A stretch of DNA of 64,000 bases from Brevundimonas sp. Leaf363 (GTDB taxonomy: Bacteria > Pseudomonadota > Alphaproteobacteria > Caulobacterales > Caulobacteraceae): assembly GCF_001424025.1 (NCBI RefSeq), contig NZ_LMPZ01000002.1, positions 230,446-294,445 of the forward strand, written 5' to 3'. The notes beneath the pieces are model-generated. The model did no database searches, had not been told where the DNA came from, and was given only the letters and a program-made list of their open reading frames with translations. The translations under genes were made by a program, and so were the position numbers. Of the stretch, positions 44,825 to 53,634 are shown in pieces. Within the stretch, counting starts at the first letter, position 1. Each line of letters begins with the position of its first letter.

Positions 44825-45478
44825 ATGATGAGCCACTTGGACGCCATGCGCGACACCGTCCTGACCGAACTGAACCGCCTGCCGTTGGTGGCCATCCTGC
44901 GGGGCCTGACGCCGGACGAGGCCGTCGATGTGGGCGAGGCCCTGCTGTCGGCCGGCTTCACGACGCTGGAGGTGCCGCTGAACTCGCCGGAGCCGCTAAT
45001 CAGCGTGCGGCGGCTGCGCGATGCGCTGGACGGCCGGGCGGTGGTCGGCGCCGGCACGGTGTTGAGCATCGAGGCGGCGAAACAGGTCGCGGACGCCGGC
45101 GGGCAGATCATCATCTCGCCCAACAGCAATCCAGAGGTCATCCGCGCCACGCGCGACGCTGGGCTGGTCTCCATGCCCGGCTTCTTCACCCCGACCGAGG
45201 CCTTCGCCGCGCTGGACGCCGGCGCCGATGTGCTGAAGCTGTTCCCAGCCGAGATCGCCGGACCGGGCGGGCTGAGGGCGGTCAAGGCCGTGCTGCCCAA
45301 GACCACGCCCGTATACGCCGTGGGCGGCGCCGATCCGGCGTCGGTGGGCACATGGCGCGACGCGGGCGCTGACGGCTTCGGCATCGGCTCGGCCATCTAC
45401 AAGGCCGGTCGCTCGGCCGCAGAGGTGGGCGAGCGGGCCAAGGCCTTCGTCGACGCCTGGACGGCTTCAACCCGCTAA
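44825..45478 (+). CDS. dgoA: 2-Dehydro-3-deoxy-6-phosphogalactonate aldolase (KDPGal/KDPG type)
   Basis: Class I aldolase of about 217 residues. The family marks LVAILRGLTPDEA (catalytic Glu region), TLEVPLNSPEPL, VVGAGTVLS, ISPNSN and the Schiff-base Lys in DVLKLFPAE are all present, and the set with LNSP and SPNSN favours KDPGal aldolase over KDPG aldolase. It would cleave KDPGal into pyruvate and glyceraldehyde-3-phosphate in the De Ley-Doudoroff route for galactose. No clear ribosome-binding site; starts at 44813 (GTG), 44825 or 44846 are possible. Placement in the locus fits use of galactose released from side chains. Confidence 0.85.
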   Translation: MMSHLDAMRDTVLTELNRLPLVAILRGLTPDEAVDVGEALLSAGFTTLEVPLNSPEPLISVRRLRDALDGRAVVGAGTVLSIEAAKQVADAGGQIIISPNSNPEVIRATRDAGLVSMPGFFTPTEAFAALDAGADVLKLFPAEIAGPGGLRAVKAVLPKTTPVYAVGGADPASVGTWRDAGADGFGIGSAIYKAGRSAAEVGERAKAFVDAWTASTR

Positions 45479-45542
45479 GGGTTGGCCCCGCCCGCTGGGG
45501 CGGATAGACCTTTGCCTCATAAGGGGCGGCAGGGGTCTGGGA

Positions 45543-48377
45543 ATGAATCGACGCGGCTTTCTCCTGAGCGTCTCGGCGACGGCCTTGGCTGCGCCGGCTC
45601 TGGCGCATGCGCATGGAGGGCTGACGGCGACGCCGCCGCCCCTGCCGCGCGAGACCTTGTCGCTGGACGACGGCTGGCGCTTCCACGAGGGCGACATCCC
45701 GATGCCAATCATCATCGGCCACGGCTGGAGCTACGCCAACGCCAAGGCAGGCGCCGCCTGGGGCGCGGCCTCTCCGGCCTTTGACGATTCGACCTGGGAT
45801 CAGGTGCGGCTGCCGCACGACTTCGTGGTCAGCCAGCCGTTCGATCAGAACGCCAACATCTCGCAGGGCTACCGCAAGCGCGGCGTCGCCTGGTACCGCC
45901 GGGCGTTGCGTTTCGAACCGACCGATCGCGGCCGCCACATCGAGCTGCAGTTCGGTGCCGCGGCCACCAACGCCACCGTCTGGTTCAACGGCACGATCGT
46001 CGAGCGTAACTTCAGCGGCTACAACTCCTTCAGCGTCGATCTGACCCCCTTCGTCCGCTACGGCGACCAGACCAACAGCCTGGTGGTCCGCATCGACGCC
46101 AACGCCATGGAGGGCTGGTGGTACGAGGGCGGGGGCCTGTACCGCCACGTCTGGCTGGTGAAGCGCAGTCCGATCCACATCGCCACCGACGGCGTCCACG
46201 CCGACCCGCGCAAAGGCGCGAACGGCCAGTGGACCGTCCCGGCGACTGTGACGGTGGCGAACGTCTCGGAGACCAGGACCAATGCGCGTGCGGTGGTCGA
46301 ACTGGTCGACGCCAGGGGGGCGGTGGTCTCCAGCGGCTATGGCGACGTCTCGGTCGATCCGCTGGAGAGCGCCGACGCCACCATGACCCTGGCGGTCGCC
46401 GATCCCAAGCTGTGGTCGGTCGATCAGCCCAACCTCTACACCGTGCGCGCGCGGGTCGAGGCCAATGGCGCGGCCAGCGACAGCGTGGAGCTGAAGACCG
46501 GCTTCCGCACCTTCCGTTTCGACGCCGAGGAGGGCTTCTACCTCAACGACCAGTGGATGAAGATCCACGGCGTCTGCGTGCACCAGGATCACGCGGGCGT
46601 CGGCGTCGCCGTGCCCGACGCCATCTGGGACTTCCGCACCCGGCGGCTGAAGGAGATGGGCTGCAACGCCATCCGCATCTCGCACCACGCGCCGGCGGTC
46701 GAACTGCTGGACGCCTGCGATAAATACGGGATGCTGGTCCTGGACGAGAACCGGGTCTTCAACCCCTCGCCGGAATACTTGGCCCAGCTGGAATGGCTGG
46801 TGCGGCGCGACCGCAACCGGGCCAGCGTCTTCATGTGGTCGGTCTTCAACGAAGAACCGATGCAGGCGTCCGAGCAGGGCTATCAGATGGTCCGCCGCAT
46901 GCACGCGGCGGTCAAGGAGCTGGACGACAGCCGCCCGGTCACCGCCGCCATGAACGGCGGCCAGTTCACGCCGATCAACGTCTCGCACGCGGTGGACGTG
47001 GTCGGCTTCAACTACGCCCAGGACACCTACGACCGGTATCACGCGGCCAATCCCACGACGCCCATGCTGTCGACCGAGGACACCTCGGCCTTCATGACGC
47101 GCGGGGCGTGGGAGACGGACAAGGCGCGCAACGTCATCGCCTCGGACGACAGCTGGGGGGCCGACTGGGGTGCGACGCACCGCGCGGGCTGGAAGGCCGT
47201 GGCCGAGCGCAAATTCGTGGCCGGCGCTTTCGTCTGGACCGGCTTCGACTATCGCGGCGAGCCGACGCCGTTCGAATGGCCCTCGGCGTCCAGCTTCTTC
47301 GGCTGCATGGACCTGTGCGGCTTCCCCAAGACGGCCTTCTTCATGCACCAGGCCCAGTGGCGAAAGGACATACCGGTCCTGCACGTCGCGCCGCACTGGA
47401 ACTGGCCCGACAAGGTCGGCCAGCCGATCAAGGTGATGGTGATCTCCAACGCCGAGGAGGTCGAGCTGGTCGTCAACGGGACGAACATGGGCCGCCAGCC
47501 CGTCGATCCGTACGAGTTCAACACCTGGGAGACGGTCTATGCGCCCGGCCGACTGGTCGCCATCGGCTACGCGGGTGGAGTGAAGGTATCGGAACAGGTC
47601 GTCGAGACGACCGAGGAGGCGCGCCGCATTCGCCTGACGCCCGACCGCACGCGGATGCTGGGCGACGGCCGCGACGCCCAGCCGATCACGGTCGAGGTGC
47701 TGGATCGAAAGAACCGCCCCATCCCCAACGCCGATACCGCGATCCGCTTCATCGTCGAGGGCGGCGCGATCATCGGCCTGGGCAACGGCGATCCGAACAG
47801 CCGCGAGCCCGAGAAGGGCGTGGCGCGCAGCCTGTTCAACGGGCTGGCGCAGGTGATCGTCCAGACATGGCCGAGTTCGCGCGGGCAGTTACGGCTGCGC
47901 GCCGTCTCGACCGACCTGCGGTTCGCCGAGGCGATCATCGATCTGGACCGGACGGAGGTCCCGTCGGCGCCCTTGGTCGCCCCGGTGATGATGGTCGAGG
48001 GCTGGCGGCACGCGCCGATTTCGGCCCAGAAGCCGGACCCCAATGTGCAGGTCTCGGACTCCGATCAGAACAGCTGGACCTGGGTCACGCCCGGCACCCT
48101 GATTCCGGCGCCGACCGAGAACGGTTTCGTGCTGATCCGCGTGAAGTTCACGCCCTATCAGGCGGCGCAGGTGCGCGGCGGGGTGCTGAACCTGGGCCGC
48201 ATGACGGGGCCGGCCGAAATCTGGCTGGATGGTCAGAAGGCACGCGACGCCCAGCGTGACGAGCAGGCGACGCTGCGGATGCCGCCAAAGGCCGGCGAGC
48301 GCACGGTGGCCATCGTGATGGCCGTCCGCGCCGGCGAGGCGTTCGGCTTCCGCAACGCCGTGACGAGCGGATACTAG
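45543..48377 (+). CDS. GH2 beta-galactosidase
   Basis: A 944-residue exported enzyme (Tat-like signal NRRGFLLSVSATALAAPALAHA). Layout: sugar-binding jelly roll (about 40-230, FHEGDIP ... LPHDFVVSQPF ... WYRRALRFEP), immunoglobulin-like domain (235-340), barrel (345-610) with acid/base Glu437 in FMWSVFNEEP and likely nucleophile Glu512 in MLSTEDTSAF, and C-terminal beta domains of the kind following GH2 barrels, the last (about 800-944) resembling a DUF4982/Big-like extension. It begins 64 bases after the aldolase and ends directly against the GTG of the oxoprolinase. Galactose removal from xyloglucan is inferred from context. Confidence 0.92.
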   Translation: MNRRGFLLSVSATALAAPALAHAHGGLTATPPPLPRETLSLDDGWRFHEGDIPMPIIIGHGWSYANAKAGAAWGAASPAFDDSTWDQVRLPHDFVVSQPFDQNANISQGYRKRGVAWYRRALRFEPTDRGRHIELQFGAAATNATVWFNGTIVERNFSGYNSFSVDLTPFVRYGDQTNSLVVRIDANAMEGWWYEGGGLYRHVWLVKRSPIHIATDGVHADPRKGANGQWTVPATVTVANVSETRTNARAVVELVDARGAVVSSGYGDVSVDPLESADATMTLAVADPKLWSVDQPNLYTVRARVEANGAASDSVELKTGFRTFRFDAEEGFYLNDQWMKIHGVCVHQDHAGVGVAVPDAIWDFRTRRLKEMGCNAIRISHHAPAVELLDACDKYGMLVLDENRVFNPSPEYLAQLEWLVRRDRNRASVFMWSVFNEEPMQASEQGYQMVRRMHAAVKELDDSRPVTAAMNGGQFTPINVSHAVDVVGFNYAQDTYDRYHAANPTTPMLSTEDTSAFMTRGAWETDKARNVIASDDSWGADWGATHRAGWKAVAERKFVAGAFVWTGFDYRGEPTPFEWPSASSFFGCMDLCGFPKTAFFMHQAQWRKDIPVLHVAPHWNWPDKVGQPIKVMVISNAEEVELVVNGTNMGRQPVDPYEFNTWETVYAPGRLVAIGYAGGVKVSEQVVETTEEARRIRLTPDRTRMLGDGRDAQPITVEVLDRKNRPIPNADTAIRFIVEGGAIIGLGNGDPNSREPEKGVARSLFNGLAQVIVQTWPSSRGQLRLRAVSTDLRFAEAIIDLDRTEVPSAPLVAPVMMVEGWRHAPISAQKPDPNVQVSDSDQNSWTWVTPGTLIPAPTENGFVLIRVKFTPYQAAQVRGGVLNLGRMTGPAEIWLDGQKARDAQRDEQATLRMPPKAGERTVAIVMAVRAGEAFGFRNAVTSGY

Positions 48378-51300
48378 GTGGCTGACGCATCGTCGGGCTG
48401 GCGTTTCTGGATCGACCGGGGCGGCACCTTCACCGACATCGTCGCCCGCGCGCCGGACGGCTCGCTGAAGGTCGACAAGCTGCTGTCAGTCAACCCGGAG
48501 CGATATGCCGACGCGGCGGTCGAGGGCGTGCGCCGCTTCGTGGCGACGGACCCCGCGCCGATTGAAGCGGTGCGTATGGGAACCACGGTCGCCACCAACG
48601 CCCTGCTGGAACGCAAAGGCGCGCGCACGGCCCTCGCCATCACGGCCGGGCTGGGTGATGCGCTCAAGATCGGCTGGCAAAGCCGGCCTGCTCTCTTCGA
48701 CCTGAACATCCGCCTGCCAGAGCCGCTGTACGATGCGGTGCTGGAGATCGATGAGCGGATCGGCGCCGACGGGGCGGTAGTGCGGCCGATGGATGTGGCG
48801 TCGGCGCGGGCGGGCTTCACACGGCTGCGCGCCGAAGGGATCGAAGCCCTGGCCATCGTCCTGATGCACGGCTGGCGGCACACGGCGCATGAGCGGTGGT
48901 TGGCCGAGATCGCGGCCGAGGTTGGTTTCGCACAGGTGTCGGTCAGCCATGAGGTCGCACCGCTGATCAAGCTGATCAGCCGGGGCGATACGACGGTGGC
49001 GGACGCCTATCTGTCGCCGGTCCTGCGCGCCTATGTCGACCGCGTGGCGACGGCGCTGGGCGCCGAGACTGAGCTGCAGTTCATGCAGTCGAACGGCGGG
49101 CTGACGGCGGCGCGTTCGTTCCGGGGCAAGGACGCCATCCTGTCGGGACCGGCCGGCGGCGTGGTCGGCATGGCGGCGACGGCCGAGGCGGCGGGCTTCA
49201 GCCGGGTCATCGGCTTCGACATGGGCGGCACCTCGACCGACGTCTCCCACTACGCGGGAGCCTATGAGCGGGTGTCCGAAAAGGCGGTAGCGGGCGCTCG
49301 CTTAAGGGCGCCGATGCTGGACATTCACACGGTGGCGGCGGGCGGCGGATCGATCTGCCGGTTCGACGGATCGCGTCTGCGGGTGGGGCCGGAATCGGCC
49401 GGCGCCGATCCGGGGCCGGTCGCCTATCGGCGCGGCGGGCCGCTGAGCATCACAGACTGCAACCTGATGCTGGGCAAGCTGCGGCCCGAGGACTTCCCCG
49501 CCGTGTTCGGGCCGGACGGAGACCTGCCTCTGGACGCTACGGCGGTGCGCGAGGCCTTCGATGCTTTGTGCGCGCAGGTCGAGGCGGCGACCGGTCAGGC
49601 GGCCGATCCGCTGGTGCTGGCCGAGGGCTTTGTCGAGATCGCCGTCCAGAATATGGCCGAGGCGATCAAGGCGATCTCGATCCAGCGCGGCCACGACCTG
49701 ACCGGCTATGTCCTGCACTGCTTCGGCGGCGCGGGCGGCCAGCACGCCTGCAAGGTGGCCGACGCGTTGGGGATGACCCAAGTGCTGCTGCACCCGTTCG
49801 CGGGGGTATTGTCGGCGCTGGGCATGGGGCTGTCTGACGTGCGCGAGCTGCGCGAGGCGACGGCCGCGCTGCCGCTTGAAGGCGCCAGCGACAGTCAGGC
49901 CGAGGCGCGGATCGCGGCGCTGGCGGACGAGGCGAAGGCAGCCTTGGTCGCCCAGGGCTTTGCGGCCGATACCATCGAAATCGAGCGTCGGGCGGCCGTG
50001 CGCTTCGACGGATCGGACACCAGTCTGCTGGTCGACTTCGGTCCGGCGGAGGGGATGGCGGAGGCGTTCGAGGCGCAGCATCGCCGGCGCTTCGGCTACG
50101 GGGGCGCGGGCCGGCGGTTGGTGATCGAGAGCCTGCAGGTTGAAGCGGTCGGCCGGGCCGAACGCCCAGACCTGTCGCTGGCGCCTGAGGCGGTGCCCGC
50201 TTCGGCGATCGGCGCGGCGGCGGTGCGAACAGAGGGCGCGGCGCATCAGGCGACAGTCTGGCGGCGTGAAGCTCTGGGCGTCGGCGCCGAGGTCGCAGGG
50301 CCGGCCCTGGTGCTGGAGGCGACGGGCACGGTGATGATCGAGCCTGGCTGGTCCGGGCGGATCGACCCGCTGGGGAATCTGATCCTGACCCGGAAGGCGC
50401 CGCTGACCAGCGCGGGCTTGGGCGCCACGGCGGTCGATCCTGTGCGGCTGGAGCTGTTCAACAGCCGCTTCATGGCCGCCGCCGAACAGATGGGCGAGGC
50501 GCTGCGAGCCACCGCCTCGTCGGTGAACATCAAGGAGCGGCTGGACTTCTCCTGCGCCGTCTTCGACGCGGGCGGCGCCCTGATCGCCAATGCGCCGCAT
50601 ATCCCGGTGCATCTGGGCTCGATGGGCGAGAGCGTGGCGGCGGTGGTGCGTGCGCGGGGCGACTGTCGGGACGGGCGGGGCCTGAAACCCGGCGACGTCT
50701 ATATGCTGAACGCGCCCTACAACGGCGGGACACACCTGCCGGACATCACCGTGCTGATGCCCATCTTCCTAGACGATGATGCGCCCGCCTTCTTCGTCGC
50801 CGCGCGCGGGCACCATGCGGACGTGGGCGGTCGAACACCCGGCTCCATGCCGCCGGACAGCACCTCGGTCGAAGAGGAAGGCGTGCTGATCGACGATTTC
50901 CTGCTGGTCGATCAGGGTCGGCTGCGGGAGGTCGAGACGCGGGCGCTGATGGCGTCGGGCCCCTGGCCGTCGCGCAATGTGGATCAGAACCTGGCCGATC
51001 TGGCGGCCCAGATCGCCGCCTGCCAGCGCGGCGCGGACGAACTGAGGCGGATGGTCGGCGAGTTCGGTCGGCCGGTCGTCGAGGCCTATATGGGTCACGT
51101 CCAGGACAACGCCGAGGAGGCCGTACGCCGCGCCCTGTCGGCGCTGAAGTCCGGCGCCGCCGAAATCGAGATGGACGACGGAGCATGCATCCGCGTCCGC
51201 ATCGACATCGACGCGGACGCCCGCTCGGCGGTGATCGATTTCACCGGCACCAGCGCGCAGCGGCCCAACAACTTCAACGCCCCGTCGTCGATCACGCGAG

Positions 51301-51971
51301 CGGCGACACTCTATGTTCTGCGGACTCTGGTGGACGACGCCATCCCGCTGAACGACGGCTGCCTGCGCGCCGTCGAACTGATCGTGCCGGAGGGCTCGAT
51401 GCTGAAGCCGCGCTATCCGGCGGCGGTGGTGGCGGGCAATGTCGAGACCAGCCAGGCGGTGGTCGACGCCCTCTATGCGGCGCTGGGCGTCGTCGCCTCC
51501 AGCCAAGGGACGATGAACAACTTCACCTTCGGCGACGACCGGCGGCAGTATTACGAGACCATCGCGGGCGGCTCGGGCGCCGGCCCCGGGTTTGACGGCG
51601 CGGACGCCGTACAGACTCACATGACCAACAGCCGCTTGACCGATCCGGAGGTGTTGGAGATGCGCTTCCCGGTGCGACTGGAGACCTTCGCAATCCGGCG
51701 CGGCTCGGGCGGAGCGGGGCGCTGGACGGGCGGGAACGGCGTGGTCCGCAAGGTGCGTTTCCTGGAGCCGATGACGGCCGCCATCCTGTCCAACCGACGG
51801 CGCGTGCCGCCACAGGGCGCAGGCGGGGGATCGAGCGCGGCGCCAGGCGTGAACGCGCTGGAACGGACGGACGGGTCGGTCGAGGCGCTGAGCTCGACGG
51901 CGACGGTGACGCTGGGCCCCGGTGACGCCATGATCATCCAGACGCCGGGCGGCGGCGGCTTCGGCGAATAA
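48378..51971 (+). CDS. 5-Oxoprolinase (ATP-hydrolysing)/hydantoinase A-B fusion
   Basis: A 1197-residue single-chain enzyme joining HyuA (about 1-690) and HyuB (about 700-1197). HyuA marks: WIDRGGTFTDIVARAPDG, MGTTVATNALLERKGARTAL, SGPAGGVVGM, FDMGGTSTDVS, GGSICRFD, CFGGAGGQHAC. HyuB marks: LFNSRFMAAAEQMGEALRATASSVNIKERLDFSCAVFD, PHIPVHLGSMGESV, DVYMLNAPYNGGTHLPDITV, HHADVGG and the C-terminal GGGGFGE. This is the layout of OPLAH, which opens 5-oxoproline to glutamate with ATP. The GTG start touches the GH2 stop, so translation is probably coupled. The next genes support 5-oxoproline as substrate. Confidence 0.9.
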   Translation: MADASSGWRFWIDRGGTFTDIVARAPDGSLKVDKLLSVNPERYADAAVEGVRRFVATDPAPIEAVRMGTTVATNALLERKGARTALAITAGLGDALKIGWQSRPALFDLNIRLPEPLYDAVLEIDERIGADGAVVRPMDVASARAGFTRLRAEGIEALAIVLMHGWRHTAHERWLAEIAAEVGFAQVSVSHEVAPLIKLISRGDTTVADAYLSPVLRAYVDRVATALGAETELQFMQSNGGLTAARSFRGKDAILSGPAGGVVGMAATAEAAGFSRVIGFDMGGTSTDVSHYAGAYERVSEKAVAGARLRAPMLDIHTVAAGGGSICRFDGSRLRVGPESAGADPGPVAYRRGGPLSITDCNLMLGKLRPEDFPAVFGPDGDLPLDATAVREAFDALCAQVEAATGQAADPLVLAEGFVEIAVQNMAEAIKAISIQRGHDLTGYVLHCFGGAGGQHACKVADALGMTQVLLHPFAGVLSALGMGLSDVRELREATAALPLEGASDSQAEARIAALADEAKAALVAQGFAADTIEIERRAAVRFDGSDTSLLVDFGPAEGMAEAFEAQHRRRFGYGGAGRRLVIESLQVEAVGRAERPDLSLAPEAVPASAIGAAAVRTEGAAHQATVWRREALGVGAEVAGPALVLEATGTVMIEPGWSGRIDPLGNLILTRKAPLTSAGLGATAVDPVRLELFNSRFMAAAEQMGEALRATASSVNIKERLDFSCAVFDAGGALIANAPHIPVHLGSMGESVAAVVRARGDCRDGRGLKPGDVYMLNAPYNGGTHLPDITVLMPIFLDDDAPAFFVAARGHHADVGGRTPGSMPPDSTSVEEEGVLIDDFLLVDQGRLREVETRALMASGPWPSRNVDQNLADLAAQIAACQRGADELRRMVGEFGRPVVEAYMGHVQDNAEEAVRRALSALKSGAAEIEMDDGACIRVRIDIDADARSAVIDFTGTSAQRPNNFNAPSSITRAATLYVLRTLVDDAIPLNDGCLRAVELIVPEGSMLKPRYPAAVVAGNVETSQAVVDALYAALGVVASSQGTMNNFTFGDDRRQYYETIAGGSGAGPGFDGADAVQTHMTNSRLTDPEVLEMRFPVRLETFAIRRGSGGAGRWTGGNGVVRKVRFLEPMTAAILSNRRRVPPQGAGGGSSAAPGVNALERTDGSVEALSSTATVTLGPGDAMIIQTPGGGGFGE

Positions 51972-51985
51972 GGGGGTAGGGCGCC

Positions 51986-52675
51986 ATGCTGGTTCTGCTG
52001 GGCATCGCGGTGGTGGTGGCGGGGTTCGCGCTGCGGCTCAATCCTCTGCTGACCATCGTGGTTGCCGCCATCGTCACCGGCGTGCTGGCGGCCGTAGCGC
52101 CGGGGGCTGGGATCGACGGCCTGACGAAGGCGGCGGTCGATACGCTGGCCCTCTTCGGCAAGGCTTTCAACGACAACCGCTACTTCCACATCACCTGGCT
52201 GGTGCTGCCGGTGATCGGCCTTTTGGAGCGTGAGGGGCTGCAAGAGCGAGCGCGGATGCTGATCCGGCGTATCCGGGCGGCGACGCCCGGGCGGCTGTTG
52301 ATGGTCTATCTGGCGCTGCGCCAGGGGACCTCGGCCTTGGGCCTGACCTCGCTGGGCGGCCATCCGCAGATGGTCCGGCCGCTGGTCGCGCCGATGGCCG
52401 AGGGCGCGGCCGAGGCGGCCAATGCGGACATCAGCGAGGACAAACGCGTCCGCATCCGCGCCATGGCGGCGGCGACCGACAACATCGGCCTGTTCTTCGG
52501 CGAGGACATCTTCATCGCCATCGGCTCCATCGTCCTGATCGTCGGCTTCCTGGAACAGGCGGGGATCACAGTTGAGGCGCTGCACGTCTCGCTGTGGGCC
52601 ATTCCCACGGCCATCGCGGCTTTCGCGGTTCACACCGTGCGGCTGTGGCTGTTCGATCGGGCGGTGCGCTCATGA
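51986..52675 (+). CDS. DUF969 membrane protein, putative 5-oxoproline permease subunit
   Basis: A 229-residue membrane protein of the DUF969 family, about five helices (LVLLGIAVVVAGFAL, LTIVVAAIVTGVLAAVAPG, FHITWLVLPVIGLLE, IFIAIGSIVLIVGFLEQ and a C-terminal one). Family-like stretches are GKAFNDNRYFHITWLVLPVIGLLEREGL and LRQGTSALGLTSLGGHPQMVRPLVAPMAEGAAE. DUF969 and DUF979 always occur as neighbours and are associated by gene clustering with pyroglutamate metabolism. It is 14 bases after the oxoprolinase stop and overlaps the DUF979 gene by four. Confidence 0.9.
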   Translation: MLVLLGIAVVVAGFALRLNPLLTIVVAAIVTGVLAAVAPGAGIDGLTKAAVDTLALFGKAFNDNRYFHITWLVLPVIGLLEREGLQERARMLIRRIRAATPGRLLMVYLALRQGTSALGLTSLGGHPQMVRPLVAPMAEGAAEAANADISEDKRVRIRAMAAATDNIGLFFGEDIFIAIGSIVLIVGFLEQAGITVEALHVSLWAIPTAIAAFAVHTVRLWLFDRAVRS

Positions 52676-53634
52676 TCACGCTTGAGCACGCCTATGGGCT
52701 GGTCGGGCTGATGTTCCTGGCCTTCAGCGTCCTGACCGCGCTGGACCGGACCCACCCGACGCGGATCCGCTCCAGCCTGTTCTGGGGTCTGATCGCCCTG
52801 TCGATGCTTTTGGGCTCGCGGTTCGGCGATCTGGGCAATGGCGTGCTGGTGCTGTGCCTCGTGGCGCTGGCCGCCGTCGGAAAGATGGGCGTGGCCAGCC
52901 CGGCGACCACCAGCTTCGAAGAGCGCCGCGAGGGGGCCGAGCGGCGCGGCGGGGCGCTGTTCATCCCGGCCCTGATCGTGCCGATCGTGGCGGTAGGGGG
53001 CACGCTGGCGGCCAAGCACACGTCGGTGGGCGCCTGGCTGATCGGCCCGGTCCAGACCACGCTGATCGCGCTGGGCCTTGGCTGCGTGCTGGCCCTGATC
53101 GCGGCGATGAGCTGGCTGCGGCCGCCGGTTTCCGCGCCGGCGCAGGAGGGGCGGCGTCTGATGGATTCCATCGGCTGGGCGGCGCTGTTGCCCCAGATGC
53201 TGGCGTCGCTGGGCGCGGTCTTCCTGGCGTCCAACGTCGGCGGGGTGGTCGGTGAGGCGGTGACCCGCGTCATCCCCCTGACCTCGCCCTTCCTGGCGGT
53301 CAGCGCCTATTGCATCGGCATGGCCCTGTTCACCATCGTCATGGGCAACGCCTTCGCCGCCTTCCCGGTGATGACTGCCGCCATCGGCCTGCCGCTTGTG
53401 GTCCACCAGTTCGGGGGCGACCCGGCGGTCGTCTGCGCCATCGGCATGCTGGCAGGCTTCTGCGGGACGCTGCTGACGCCGATGGCGGCGAACTTCAACG
53501 TCGTGCCGGCGAACCTGCTGGATCTGCCGGACCGGGAGCGGCCGTTCAACGGGGTGATCCGCGCACAGGCGCCGACGGCGGCGATCATGCTGGTCGTCAA
53601 CATCGTCCTGATGCAGCTTCTGGCCTTCCGATGA
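52672..53634 (+). CDS. DUF979 membrane protein, putative 5-oxoproline permease subunit
   Basis: A 320-residue membrane protein of the DUF979 family with about nine helices. Landmarks: YGLVGLMFLAFSVLTALDRTHPTRIRSSLFWGLIALSMLLG, the central GWAALLPQMLASLGAVF, and FTIVMGNAFAAFPVMTAAIGLPLVVHQFGGDPAVVCAIGMLAGFCGTLLTPMAANFNVVPANLLDL, which is the strongly conserved part. The ATG overlaps the DUF969 stop; it overlaps the DUF2891 start by four bases. Together with DUF969 it probably forms the uptake system for 5-oxoproline. Confidence 0.9.
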   Translation: MITLEHAYGLVGLMFLAFSVLTALDRTHPTRIRSSLFWGLIALSMLLGSRFGDLGNGVLVLCLVALAAVGKMGVASPATTSFEERREGAERRGGALFIPALIVPIVAVGGTLAAKHTSVGAWLIGPVQTTLIALGLGCVLALIAAMSWLRPPVSAPAQEGRRLMDSIGWAALLPQMLASLGAVFLASNVGGVVGEAVTRVIPLTSPFLAVSAYCIGMALFTIVMGNAFAAFPVMTAAIGLPLVVHQFGGDPAVVCAIGMLAGFCGTLLTPMAANFNVVPANLLDLPDRERPFNGVIRAQAPTAAIMLVVNIVLMQLLAFR

